A stretch of 64,000 bases of DNA from Bacteroidota bacterium (GTDB taxonomy: Bacteria > Bacteroidota > Ignavibacteria > Tepidaquicellales > Tepidaquicellaceae). The notes under the pieces are model-generated. The model saw only the letters and a list, made by a program, of their open reading frames with translations, had not been told where the DNA came from and did not search any database. The position numbers and the translations under genes were made by a program. The stretch lies in NCBI GenBank assembly GCA_018266875.1, contig JAFDZR010000025.1, forward strand, positions 1 through 64,000, given 5' to 3'. This document shows positions 8,884 through 18,567 of this stretch, piece by piece (position 1 is the stretch's first letter; the number at the start of each line of letters is the position of its first letter).

Positions 8884-9360
8884 ATGAAAACAATTTATCT
8901 ATTTACTACAGTGTTATTAATAATGATGATTCAAAGTAATGCTCTTGCTCAATTTCAAGAATTTCTTCCATCTGAAAATGAATACGTAACCGGATATTCT
9001 TATGATGACTGGATTGTGGCTGATGAGACTGAATATTCTGGAAAATACGAATATGTTAAGAATGAATGGGTAACTAAAGTCTATGATCCATTTATAATTA
9101 TTACAAACAAAAATGATAATGTATTATTTGAAATTACAGAGGATATTGGCGATGGTACAATTCAAAGCACCAATGAAATTATATCTATGAATTCAGAGGG
9201 CTTTCAAGCAGGCAACCGATCAGGTATATTTAGAAAATTAAATTATAAAGATAAGAACGGAATAGAAAAAATCTCTTACCAGATAAGGATGAACGGTGAT
9301 TGTTGTGATGGGGCATGTGATGATTATTTTGAGAGAGTGGAAATTAATTCCGGTAATTAA
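8884..9360 (+). CDS. secreted protein of the GKYE[YF] family (copy 2, short)
   Basis: A 158-residue protein with signal peptide ending NALAQ (residues 1-23). The mature part aligns by eye with copy 1: FLPSENEYVTGYSYDDW, then EYSGKYEYVKN at about 50-60, then a strand-rich stretch, and LNYKDKNGIEKISYQIRM near the end. It contains only the first half of the copy 1 and copy 3 domain, and ends with a Cys-rich tail (DCCDGACDDYFE) absent from the others. No function can be assigned. It is followed after 19 nt by a YD-like lipoprotein gene. Confidence 0.72.
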   Translation: MKTIYLFTTVLLIMMIQSNALAQFQEFLPSENEYVTGYSYDDWIVADETEYSGKYEYVKNEWVTKVYDPFIIITNKNDNVLFEITEDIGDGTIQSTNEIISMNSEGFQAGNRSGIFRKLNYKDKNGIEKISYQIRMNGDCCDGACDDYFERVEINSGN

Positions 9361-9373
9361 AATTCTAAAATAA

Positions 9374-10923
<1,550 letters not shown>

Positions 10924-10959
10924 ATGAAGAAAATTTATATTTAATGCAGGGAGATTAAA

Positions 10960-11661
10960 ATGAAAATCACAATTCTATATTTAATAGTTTTAGTTGCTTT
11001 CTTTTCAAAGCCGCTTTCAGCTCAGGACTTTCTCGAAGTAAAGTATTCTATAGATGAAATTAAAAAGCAAAGAGAAAATTTTAAGAATGAGAAAGTAAAA
11101 TCTATAAAGTTCGATAATACAATTGTTGAAATTGACCAGTCTGGAAAATTTATACAACAGAATACTAATGGAGAATTTGAATATTATAAAATATATAACT
11201 ATACCAATGATAATCTGACTTCATATAATGCTCCGGCTGATATGGACACTTATTTCAAATATGATTCAAATGGAAATGTTATAGAAGCAGCTGATGCAGG
11301 AATTACAATGATATTTTACTATGACGAAAATAACTGCAGGATTCGCGAAGAAATAATATCCGAAGAAGGTGAAGATTGTCCATTTGAAAATATAATTTAC
11401 GATGGAAATAAAATAATTGAAATTGTAGGTTTTTCTTGTTGTATGGGATTTCATGATAGAACTATTTTTGAGTATTCTGAAAAAGGAAATATAATAAATA
11501 TAAATACATATACAAGCAGGTGTGATTCAGATGAAGAAGTAATTTCAGCCTTTGAAGAATATTTTTATAATGCAAACTCTAACCTGCCTTATAAAATGAA
11601 ATCCTGGAGAGAAGGTCAAGATGTTTCAGAAATAAATTTCGAATACGAATATTATGAATAG
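10960..11661 (+). CDS. secreted YD/RHS-like strand-repeat protein
   Basis: A 233-residue protein with a signal peptide ending PLSAQ (residue 22) and no lipobox Cys. Mature sequence: IKFDNTIVEIDQSGKFIQQ, YFKYDSNGNVIEAADAG, FYYDENNCRIREEIISEEG, FEYSEKGNIININTY and a final FEYEYY. This is a series of strand-turn-strand units with [DNS]-x-x-G-[NK] turns, like the lipoprotein at 9380-10123. It has several cysteines (CPFE, CCMG, SRCDSD) that could form disulfides. A clear Shine-Dalgarno-like sequence (AGGGAGAT) lies just upstream of the ATG, unusual in this island. It overlaps the next gene by 8 nt. No function can be assigned. Confidence 0.75.
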   Translation: MKITILYLIVLVAFFSKPLSAQDFLEVKYSIDEIKKQRENFKNEKVKSIKFDNTIVEIDQSGKFIQQNTNGEFEYYKIYNYTNDNLTSYNAPADMDTYFKYDSNGNVIEAADAGITMIFYYDENNCRIREEIISEEGEDCPFENIIYDGNKIIEIVGFSCCMGFHDRTIFEYSEKGNIININTYTSRCDSDEEVISAFEEYFYNANSNLPYKMKSWREGQDVSEINFEYEYYE

Positions 11662-12322
11662 ACAATCTTTAACTATTCCTTTTCATATCATTAAATTAAA
11701 GAAGATAAACTATTTCTATGCAGCTTTAATTTTAATTTATTTATTCTTCTGTTATCTCATGCTACAGATAACACTTCAATATATTCCTTATGATACTGAT
11801 GTAGCATTCTTAAGGATAAAGCAGGATGTAATTGATTTGCCGTTTTACAAAATTGCTTTCTTTACTCATGTATATACAGCTATATTTGTGCTAATTGCAG
11901 GGTTGACTCAATTCTCTTCATTTATCAGAAAACATTTTACTAATCTTCATAAAATATCCGGATGGGTTTATGCTTTTACGGTAATAATTCTTGCAGGACC
12001 ATCAGGGTTTTTTATGGGAATCTATGCTAATGGTGGATTGATCTCAAAAACTGCGTTTTGTATACTGGCGCTGCTTTGGATCTACTTTACAGCAATGGCA
12101 ATTGTTAGTGCTGTTTTAAAGGATATAAAGGCGCACAGGAAATATATGATCAGAAGTTTTGCATTAACTTTGTCAGCTATAACATTAAGAGCATGGAAAT
12201 ATATCATAGTATTTATTTTTGAACCAAGACCAATGGATGTTTATCAACTTGTTGCATGGCTTGGATGGATACCAAACCTGATAATTGCTGAAATAATTAT
12301 CACTAAACTCTTTAAAAAATGA
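11654..12322 (+). CDS. DUF2306 integral membrane protein
   Basis: A 222-residue protein with about six transmembrane segments. The order fits the DUF2306 family: a first TM (YAALILIYLFFCYLML), an extracellular loop, a second TM beginning FFTHVYTAIFVLIAG with its His, then RKHFTNLHKISGWVYAFTV (the HR-x-x-GR-like motif), and further on DIKAHRKYMIRSFALTLSA with a conserved His-Arg. The His residues in this fold could bind heme or metal, as in cytochrome-b561-like four-helix membrane proteins, but that is inference. Start and stop overlap the neighbours (8 nt upstream, 4 nt ATGA downstream), so it belongs to one transcript with the secreted protein before it and the YARHG lipoprotein after it. 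Confidence 0.85.
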   Translation: MNRQSLTIPFHIIKLKKINYFYAALILIYLFFCYLMLQITLQYIPYDTDVAFLRIKQDVIDLPFYKIAFFTHVYTAIFVLIAGLTQFSSFIRKHFTNLHKISGWVYAFTVIILAGPSGFFMGIYANGGLISKTAFCILALLWIYFTAMAIVSAVLKDIKAHRKYMIRSFALTLSAITLRAWKYIIVFIFEPRPMDVYQLVAWLGWIPNLIIAEIIITKLFKK

Positions 12323-12825
12323 GAAAACTTTTAATTCTATTGCCAATTTTATTCCTCTTTTCTTGTGAGAAATCCGAGACAAATATTCAAAAAGATGATG
12401 AGCAGAATAGAGATGGGAAAAAAATAGAAAATTCAAAATCTAATAACGAAATTAATACAGAAATGACTAAAAAAAGATCAATTGATGATTTCAAGTATGA
12501 CCCAAATTTGGAATTGTCCGATGGTGTTTTTGTAGGAGACTTTCATTCTATTACAGATGTTATAAATAAAAATAATGCATCCGTGAAGTTATTGAAAAAG
12601 AAAGATATAGAAAATTTATATAAAGATGAGTTAGAAATAATAAGAAATTTAATTTTTGCAAGGCATGGATATATTTTCAAGTCAGAAAATATTTTGTCCA
12701 GAATGGAATGGTATATCCCAAGATCTGAAAATGTCAGTGATGAGTTAACTGAAATTGAGTTGAAAAATATTGAGTTGATAAAAAGGTATGAGCCATATGC
12801 TAAAAAAATAGATTTTAATAGATGA
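12319..12825 (+). CDS. YARHG domain lipoprotein (copy 2)
   Basis: A 168-residue lipoprotein with lipobox LFSC (Cys16). A polar, Asn/Lys-rich linker runs to about residue 75. The C-terminal YARHG domain reads LEIIRNLIFARHGYIFKSEN, then MEWYIPRSENV and LKNIELIKRYEPY. The stretch NAS-x-x-LL-x-K-x-D-x-ENLYK before it is shared closely with the protein at 13009, which makes these two the most recent duplicates in the island. Start and stop both use ATGA overlaps: its ATG lies in the stop of the DUF2306 gene, and its own stop overlaps the ATG of a decayed YARHG gene. Function unknown. Confidence 0.85.
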   Translation: MRKLLILLPILFLFSCEKSETNIQKDDEQNRDGKKIENSKSNNEINTEMTKKRSIDDFKYDPNLELSDGVFVGDFHSITDVINKNNASVKLLKKKDIENLYKDELEIIRNLIFARHGYIFKSENILSRMEWYIPRSENVSDELTEIELKNIELIKRYEPYAKKIDFNR

Positions 12826-12996
12826 AGCTTGACTCAGTAATTTCTGGGTTTCTTACTTTTGTTTCAATGTAATTTGATTGAAAAAAATTATACTTTGAAC
12901 AATGAATTAGAAAAAATAGAATTGAAAAACATAAAATTACTAAAAAGACTTGAACAATCTACTATAAAAATTTCCATTTTCGAGATAAAAACTTAA
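12822..12996 (+). pseudogene. decayed YARHG lipoprotein gene
   Basis: An ATG in ATGA overlap with the stop of the upstream YARHG gene opens MKLDSVISGFL. One frameshift later (frame open from 12841) the sequence reads FLLLFQCNLIEKN, a hydrophobic core plus lipobox-like LFQC. It then passes straight into LNNELEKIELKNIKLLKRL, which matches the last part of the YARHG domain (DELTEIELKNIELIKRYE in the intact neighbour), and ends at TAA 12994-12996. The remnant thus keeps both ends of a YARHG lipoprotein but has lost the middle and the reading frame. Confidence 0.6.
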
Positions 12997-13008
12997 AAAT
13001 AACGAATA

Positions 13009-13884
13009 ATGAAAAACATTCTTTTCTTAATTGTAACAATTATCTTTATTTCCTGTGGAAAAAAGGATAATCCGAATTTACAGAGCAATGAACAGAAAAT
13101 AGATTCCTCTTCAACAACTGAAGTAAAGTCTAAATCTCCTACAGATTCTGTAAATAAAATTCTCGGATATTATGTTGGTGAATTCATTGCTGAAGAGTTT
13201 AATGAGGAGAGTCCATATACTTATAGTAATAAAATTACTATATCTATAGATTTAATCTCAAATGACAGCTTGTACGGTCACAGTGTTGTAGCAGGTAATA
13301 ACAGACCATTTAGGGGAAGTGTCGAATACAAGAATAATTCTTATGCAGCTAAAGTATCAGAGCCGGGTGATGATAAGTATGACGGACAATTTTCTTTTAC
13401 AGTTTATCCGGATTCATTAAGGATCAACGGTAAATGGAATTCCTATGATAAGAAAATAATGGTAACAAAACGCACATACAGTCTTGGTAAAAGAGATTTT
13501 GTTTATAATAAAGAAAATAAAATCCCTGATGAAAAGAACTGGAATACGCTATATGAACAAAACCCAAGATTTCCTGATAAGATTGAACAGATCTCAGGTG
13601 AGATTTCAAAAATAAATGCATCAAATACTTTGCTTACTAAAAGTGACGTTGAAAATTTATATAAAGGAGATCTTGAAATAATAAGAAATTCAATTTATGC
13701 AAGACACGGATATTCTTTTCAGAACAGAAAAATGAGATATTTTTTTGATAATGAAATTGACTGGTATATGCCTGTAACTACAGATGTTAGAAATGAACTT
13801 ACTGAAACAGAGAAAAAAAATATAGATCTTTTAAAAAGATATGAAGATCATGCCGAAAGCTATTATGATTCATACGGAAGATAG
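13009..13884 (+). CDS. YARHG domain lipoprotein (copy 3) with extra N-terminal domain
   Basis: A 291-residue lipoprotein with lipobox IISC-like FISC (Cys16). After a Ser/Lys-rich linker, residues about 48-155 form a beta-rich domain (ILGYYVGEFIAEEF, ITISIDLISNDSLYG, GQFSFTVYPDSLRINGKWN) absent from the other two YARHG copies. The C-terminal third is the canonical YARHG domain with the exact motif: LEIIRNSIYARHGYSFQN, then EIDWYMPVTTDVR and KKNIDLLKRYEDH. The ATG lies 13 nt after the decayed YARHG copy. The domain order (lipid anchor, beta domain, YARHG) suggests a periplasmic or surface binding protein. Function unknown. Confidence 0.85.
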   Translation: MKNILFLIVTIIFISCGKKDNPNLQSNEQKIDSSSTTEVKSKSPTDSVNKILGYYVGEFIAEEFNEESPYTYSNKITISIDLISNDSLYGHSVVAGNNRPFRGSVEYKNNSYAAKVSEPGDDKYDGQFSFTVYPDSLRINGKWNSYDKKIMVTKRTYSLGKRDFVYNKENKIPDEKNWNTLYEQNPRFPDKIEQISGEISKINASNTLLTKSDVENLYKGDLEIIRNSIYARHGYSFQNRKMRYFFDNEIDWYMPVTTDVRNELTETEKKNIDLLKRYEDHAESYYDSYGR

Positions 13885-13934
13885 AATATATCTGTTTGTT
13901 AAAAATAATTTTATATGATTTATAATTTTAACTA

Positions 13935-14735
13935 ATGAAAAATTACCTGATTTTATTATTTCTGTTTTCATTTATTTTCTGCTCTTGTGATTCTGAAAAA
14001 AGCAATACAGAGAAGGATTATCTCAAGCCGGGATCTGATACTGTTGTGAAAAGTTACACCTCAGGTGATCCGCATAAACTTGTAGAATCTTATCCGGATT
14101 TTCTGGATTCTGTCAGCAATAATTATTTGTATTGGCGGGATGGCACAAAAATGGTTTATGATGACGGGAATAAAAGTAAATCACATGACAAAAAACTTAA
14201 TGATCCTGATATTGAAGATATGTTGTCGCAGGAATACATAATCGGCAGCAACTGGATAATTCCTCCTCCGGAGAATTTTGATCCCGGCAGAATAAGATAT
14301 GAACCGTTTTTTTTGAAAATGTATGGGAATAATTCGGGGGAAGTAAGTAATAATCTTGTGAATATAGAATGGGTTGATGGTTCAAATGTAAAGTTTACAA
14401 AAGTAAACGGAGCATCGGATCAGTTAATTAAAGTCGTGGAAGAATTAAGAAAGCTACCCGGGGAATTCAGAAAATATTTAGTTAATCCCGGTGGAACATT
14501 TTTATGGAGAAATATAGCAGGTACAGATCGTTTGAGTAATCATTCATTTGGTAATTCTATAGACATAAACACCAAGTACAGTGATTACTGGCTATGGAGT
14601 AAAAGTCTCGAATATAAAAACAGGATTCCAATTGAGATTATAAAAATATTTGAAAAACACGGATTCATCTGGGGTGGTAAATGGTATCACTATGATACGA
14701 TGCATTTTGAATACAGGCCCGAATTATTGAAATGA
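13935..14735 (+). CDS. M15-family peptidase lipoprotein (D-Ala-D-Ala carboxypeptidase / endopeptidase type)
   Basis: A 266-residue lipoprotein with lipobox FCSC (Cys18). The C-terminal ~100 residues carry the zinc-peptidase M15 signature: RLSNHSFGNSIDIN with His203 and Asp210, and GGKWYHYDTMHFE with His257, spaced as in VanY / L-Ala-D-Glu endopeptidase-like enzymes that cut peptidoglycan stems. The N-terminal part (about 60-160) is an extra domain with YWRDGTKMVYDDG and GSNWIIPPP, common in Bacteroidota M15 lipoproteins. It is anchored by lipid facing the periplasm, consistent with cell-wall remodelling. It closes the same-strand island; non-coding repeat DNA follows. Confidence 0.85.
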   Translation: MKNYLILLFLFSFIFCSCDSEKSNTEKDYLKPGSDTVVKSYTSGDPHKLVESYPDFLDSVSNNYLYWRDGTKMVYDDGNKSKSHDKKLNDPDIEDMLSQEYIIGSNWIIPPPENFDPGRIRYEPFFLKMYGNNSGEVSNNLVNIEWVDGSNVKFTKVNGASDQLIKVVEELRKLPGEFRKYLVNPGGTFLWRNIAGTDRLSNHSFGNSIDINTKYSDYWLWSKSLEYKNRIPIEIIKIFEKHGFIWGGKWYHYDTMHFEYRPELLK

Positions 14736-15250
14736 AATATCATTTTAACTTTGGAATAATAGTTAAAATCATTATAAAATCTTATGTATTAACAGAAAAT
14801 GATTATTACTTATTATCATTAACGTTCCCCGTTTTGCTTAAACACTAAATCTATTTCTTAAAGGCAGAGCCTTTCAATTAATGTAAAGATTCGATAATTA
14901 ATAGTAATAAATATTTATTGCTTTTTACGGTATCAGATATATTCATTGATATAATTCTTATTCTAAAGTCTTTGAAGTATTTTTCTATTTTCGCCGTTGT
15001 TGGTCTTAATGAGCGCAGCGAGCGTGACCAACAACAAACGGTAACTTGTTGGTTGCAGCTGTGAGCATCGGATTTGAAATATAAAAATATTATATCTGGT
15101 TTGTAATGCTTCAAGTGGAAATGAAATTTCTGAATACTTATAATTGTAAACATTTACCGGTTTCTGTAAAATTAATTATTGTTATAACAGCAGAGGTTAG
15201 ATATCGGAAATTCCCTGATCCAATGGCAGGATACTCCGTCCGGCAGGATG
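14736..15250 (+). other. non-coding stretch with inverted repeats
   Basis: No gene is supported here; the frames seen are short and not protein-like. A 10-bp inverted repeat (GTTGTTGGTC ... GACCAACAAC) lies at 14996-15035 around a GAGCGCAGCGAGCGT core, and a small hairpin AAAGGC-AGA-GCCTTT lies near 14860. These look like pieces of dispersed repeat DNA leading into the tandem array. Confidence 0.45.
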
Positions 15251-15795
15251 AAAGTCCTGACGCCACAATTCAAACGTTCCCAAGCTGGGGTTTGGGAACG
15301 AGCGGGTTTAAAACAAGTCCTGACGCCACAATTCAAACGATCCCAAGCCGGGGCTTGGGAACGAGCGGATTTAAAGTCCTGACGCCACAATTCAAACGTA
15401 CCCAAGCCGGGGCTTGGGAACGATCGGATTTAAAGTCCTGACGCCACAATTCAACGTTCCCAAGCCGGGGCTTTGGAACGAGCGGGTTTAAAACAAGTTC
15501 TGACGCCACAATTCAACGTTCCCAAGCTGGGGCTTGGGAACGAGCGGATTTAAAACAAGTTCTGACGCCACAATTCAACGTTCCCAAGCCGGGGCTTGGG
15601 AACGAGCGGATTTAAAGTCCTGACGCCACAATTCAAACGTTCCCAAGCTGGGGCTTGGGAACGAGCGGGTTTAAAACAAGTTCTGACGCCACAATTCAAC
15701 GTTCCCAAGCTGGGGTTTGGGAACGAGCGGATTTAAAGTCCTGACGCCACAATTCAACGTTCCCAAGCCGGGGCTTGGGAACGAGCGGGTTTAAC
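15251..15795. repeat. tandem array of nine palindromic ~60-bp units
   Basis: Nine copies of TGACGCCACAATTCAA begin at 15258, 15321, 15380, 15439, 15501, 15563, 15621, 15684 and 15742, i.e. 58-63 bp apart. Each copy is followed by a palindrome, CGTTCCCAAGCC-GG-GGCTTGGGAACG in its perfect form (for example 15758-15783), and then AGCGG[AG]TTTAAA with or without ACAAG. The whole unit is repeated with few substitutions and there are no unique spacers. It is clearly more G+C-rich than the surrounding DNA. It resembles REP/BIME-type elements built from a dispersed GTTCCCAAGC...GCTTGGGAAC motif. Both strands show long spurious open frames (SQAPAWE, SRGLGTS) that are not genes. Confidence 0.9.
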
Positions 15796-16053
15796 TATCA
15801 GATTGTTCGAAAACAATTTTTTGGTTTTTGCCTCAAAGGCTCTAAGGCTCAAAGGTGAATATTATGAAAGATTTAACTTTTTATATTTGCTTCTTGTAAG
15901 CAAATCAAACTTATTAAAACAGAATGAGAGTTTGAGGACGAGAGGGGATTGTGCCTGAGAACTGGCAGAGATTTTTTCAAAAGATTAAATTAAATTAAGA
16001 TATATGAATTAAAAGTCACAAATTGAAAATTAATTATTTCAGAATACACTATC
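15796..16053 (+). other. intergenic region with two small hairpins
   Basis: No gene is seen. ATTGTT-CGAA-AACAAT followed by T's lies at 15802-15822 (weak terminator-like), and ATTTGCTT-CTTGT-AAGCAAAT lies at 15885-15905. The promoter of the T9SS protein downstream presumably lies here but I cannot place it. Confidence 0.3.
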
Positions 16054-17289
16054 ATGAGACACATAATCATTATTTTAATATTCACCATCCCCACCGCAAT
16101 TCTCTCCCAATGGCAGACACAAATCTCCGGCACTACTGAAAATCTGAGAACTATATATTTTATCAACTCACAGACGGGTTATGCAGGCGGGGAGAACGGA
16201 AAAATGCTGAAGACGGTGAGCGGTGGGATGTACTGGAACAGCTTAAATTCAGGTGTCAGTCAGAGAATAAATTCTTTATACTTTTTTAATGCGGATTCGG
16301 GAATTGCCTGCGCGGACGGTGGATTGATCATAGTTACTAATGACGGAGGCTTGAACTGGAGTAATGTGACAAGCGGGGTGACTGATGATCTGTATGCGGT
16401 TTCCTTTAAGGGAGCGCGCGGAGTCTGTTCGGGGTCTTCGGGAACACTTTTGTATTCGACTGATTCAGGTTATAACTGGACCGTAGCCAAGAACGGATTT
16501 CTGAGTGCTTATTACGGAGCTCAGATGGTTTCGGACAGCGTTGCCTATTCAGCCGGAGTGAACGCGATCTTTCAGCCGTTCACAGCCAAAACAACCAACG
16601 GCGGACAGAGCCACACCTTTAATAATTTCTATCTGAACGGCAATGAAGGCAATCTCACGGATATCTGTTTCATTTCGGAGAATACCGGATTCGCTTCAGC
16701 AAGGGTCTTTGACGGAAGGGGAGCGGTCTCAAAGACAACCGACGGCGGCGCAAGCTGGACTACGCAGATTTTTTTTAGGCAGCTGCACAGCATTGACTTT
16801 ACCGGTGCGAATACGGGATACTGCGTCGGCGATAACTATTTAATTTTAAAGACTACGGACGGCGGAACAACATGGGGAAGTCAGTCAGGTTCGCAGGTAA
16901 CCGCTTTAAGATGCGTTCACATGACAGACAGCGTCACCGTATATGCGGCAGGTGACATGGGAACGATACTAAAAACAACAAACGGCGGAGTGTCTGCAGT
17001 CGGTGATCAGTCAGAATTGATTCCCGGCAGATATGTATTGTATCAGAATTATCCTAATCCGTTTAATCCCGTGACGAAGATAAAGTATTTCATTTCACGC
17101 GCCGGATCTGTTTCGATAAAAATATATAATACTGAAGGCAGGGAAATCGCAGTGCTTGTGAACGGGACCGTGAGCGCGGGAGAGCACAGCGTTGTATTTG
17201 ACGGAAATGATCTTGCCGGAGGGATATATTTTTATGAATTTATATACGGCAGCATTAAGGAAGTCAGGAAAATGGCGCTTGTGAAGTGA
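16054..17289 (+). CDS. T9SS-secreted YCF48/BNR-like beta-propeller protein
   Basis: A 411-residue protein with a signal peptide ending ILSQ (residue 19). The mature part is a propeller of HCF136/YCF48 or sortilin-type blades, each with a TGYAGGENGKMLKT-like strand followed by TNDGGLNWSNV, TTDGGASWTTQ, TTDGGTTWGSQ or KTTNGG: the Asp-Gly-Gly-x-x-W Asp-box pattern. A T9SS type A sorting domain ends the protein (YVLYQNYPNPFNPVTKIKY, GIYFYEF, ending KMALVK), so it is exported to the surface or medium. Such proteins are usually adhesive or structural; no enzyme function is indicated. Codon use is more G+C-rich than in the island upstream, matching the core region downstream. Confidence 0.88.
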   Translation: MRHIIIILIFTIPTAILSQWQTQISGTTENLRTIYFINSQTGYAGGENGKMLKTVSGGMYWNSLNSGVSQRINSLYFFNADSGIACADGGLIIVTNDGGLNWSNVTSGVTDDLYAVSFKGARGVCSGSSGTLLYSTDSGYNWTVAKNGFLSAYYGAQMVSDSVAYSAGVNAIFQPFTAKTTNGGQSHTFNNFYLNGNEGNLTDICFISENTGFASARVFDGRGAVSKTTDGGASWTTQIFFRQLHSIDFTGANTGYCVGDNYLILKTTDGGTTWGSQSGSQVTALRCVHMTDSVTVYAAGDMGTILKTTNGGVSAVGDQSELIPGRYVLYQNYPNPFNPVTKIKYFISRAGSVSIKIYNTEGREIAVLVNGTVSAGEHSVVFDGNDLAGGIYFYEFIYGSIKEVRKMALVK

Positions 17290-17589
17290 TAATATTTATG
17301 ACATTTTCATAAGCTCCCGGTGTGAGTCTGTTCGTATTTTCCACCAAGACGCAAAGACACCAAGATAAAAGAGAAAAGAAAAAAAGAAAACTTTTTTATT
17401 TCTATTATCTTGTTACCTTAAAATGCCATTCCCGCGCGCTACCCATTTTTGTTATTCCCGCGCGCTCCCGGCGGGAATCTATTTATAATTCTTAATTCTT
17501 AATTCTTAATTGAAACATCATCCCTTATCTATAATAATAAGAATTGATTTTGAATAATAACCTTTCTATGTTTGTGACGCATATTAACG
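17290..17589. repeat. intergenic dispersed repeats
   Basis: The gap before the next gene holds several repeat types and no gene. CCACCAAGACGCAAAGACAC lies near 17341. Two copies of ATTCCCGCGCGCT lie at 17428-17440 and 17454-17466, the second forming a hairpin with GCGGGAAT up to 17478. A microsatellite of AATTCTT units lies at 17487-17511. Such motifs recur between genes in many Bacteroidota genomes. Confidence 0.5.
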
Positions 17590-17620
17590 ATCGGTTAAAA
17601 CCAAAATGATTTTAACCGAT
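17590..17620. promoter_or_regulatory. perfect 11-bp inverted repeat upstream of exported protein gene
   Basis: ATCGGTTAAAA, nine bases, then TTTTAACCGAT: a perfect 11-bp inverted repeat centred 53 bp before the ATG at 17658. It has no T-run, so it is not a terminator. The position suits an operator or an mRNA leader hairpin. The downstream gene has one of the few clear Shine-Dalgarno sequences (AAGGAAC). Confidence 0.45.
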
Positions 17621-17657
17621 TAAATAATATTAAAAATTAAATTCGAAAGGAACTAAA

Positions 17658-18173
17658 ATGTTCAGCAAAAAAGTCATCTCAGTGATGATTTTACTCGTGG
17701 CACTTTTTGCATTCAGTGCAAACTCATTCAGTCAGTCAATGCCCGGAGACAAAGCAGGCAGAACAGCTGATATGCTCTACAAGAAACTCAATCTGAGTAC
17801 AGATCAGTATTCAAAAGTCTACTCCTCACTGCTTGGTTATTATTCAAACCAGGACAGTCACATGAAGGAATTCAAGAAAGACAAATCAGCTTGTGAGAAA
17901 GCCTGTATGACGGACTGGGAAAAAGTAAAGACCGCAATGTCAGGCGTACTTAACAAAGACCAGATGGCAAAATTCTCAGGCATGAATGAAAAGAGCATGA
18001 TGTATGTAAAGAATGTTAAAAGACACAAGAAACAAATGAACACAACAACAGAATCAAAACCAACAGGCGAAGTTAAGAAAGACGAAAAGAAAATGGAGAC
18101 AACAAAGAAATCCGAAGATCCCACAAAGAAAACAACGGATACAAAAACAAAGACTCCGCCGGTAAAAAAGTAA
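17658..18173 (+). CDS. small exported Lys/Thr-rich protein
   Basis: A 171-residue protein with a signal peptide (residues 1-26, ending SFSQ). Residues about 33-115 are helical: AGRTADMLYKKLNLSTDQYS, then a two-Cys stretch (SACEKACMTDW) and VLNKDQMAKF. The pattern of a helix with L-S/T-x-x-Q followed by a second helix and L-x-x-x-Q resembles periplasmic Spy/CpxP-like (LTXXQ) chaperones, though the match is weak. The last ~50 residues are a low-complexity Lys/Thr tail (KKDEKKMETTKKSED, ending TPPVKK), probably disordered. It is a single-gene transcription unit between an inverted repeat and a strong terminator. Confidence 0.75.
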   Translation: MFSKKVISVMILLVALFAFSANSFSQSMPGDKAGRTADMLYKKLNLSTDQYSKVYSSLLGYYSNQDSHMKEFKKDKSACEKACMTDWEKVKTAMSGVLNKDQMAKFSGMNEKSMMYVKNVKRHKKQMNTTTESKPTGEVKKDEKKMETTKKSEDPTKKTTDTKTKTPPVKK

Positions 18174-18190
18174 ATTGAAAAAGTGAAATT

Positions 18191-18220
18191 AAAAAGCGGG
18201 TATAAGCCCGCTTTTTTTTT
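18191..18220 (+). terminator. rho-independent terminator
   Basis: AAAAAGCGGG-TATAAG-CCCGCTTTTT: a 10-bp perfect stem with a 6-nt loop, followed by an unbroken T-run to 18220, 17 nt after the stop of the exported protein gene. Confidence 0.9.
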
Positions 18221-18249
18221 GTTAAATTTAAACAACATAGTATCTATTT

Positions 18250-18567
18250 GAACCACATAGACACATAGACACATAGAAACAAAGGATAATTATTCAGCAC
18301 ATTCCAATACTCCTCTCCTTTATCAAAGTGGAGGGCGGGGCGGGGTTGGGAATATTTCTTTTTTGAACCACATAGACACATAGAAACATAGTATAAATAT
18401 TTTACTCATTCCAATACTCCTCTCCTTTATAAAAGTGGAGGGCGGGGCGGGGTTGGGAATATTTCTTTTTTGAACCACATAGACACATAGACACATAGAA
18501 AAACTTTTCCGCACATTCCGATACTCCTCTCCTTTATCAAAGTGGAGGGCGGGGCGGGGTTTGGAAC
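18250..18567. repeat. three-copy ~110-bp tandem repeat
   Basis: Three direct units start with GAACCACATAGACACATAG at 18250, 18365 and 18472. Each continues through a variable A/T stretch into a conserved block, CTCCTCTCCTTTAT-[CA]-AAAGTGGAGGGCGGGGCGGGG, and GGGAATATTTC or a variant. The G-rich end is notable (runs of G separated by C). The block is of a dispersed-repeat type, whose spurious frames contain TPPRPP. No gene lies between 18174 and 18732; the 18568-18732 part is A/T-rich and must contain the ettA promoter. Confidence 0.85.

Noticed and set aside
15106-15441. Open frames on both strands over the repeat array
   Set aside because: They arise from the repeat itself (SRGLGTS, SQAPAWE) and have no protein features.
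15251-15795. Possible CRISPR array
   Set aside because: The whole ~60-bp unit repeats, including what would be spacers; no unique spacers and no cas genes.
18250-18567. IS element or MITE
   Set aside because: No terminal inverted repeats or target duplication could be seen; direct tandem units only.
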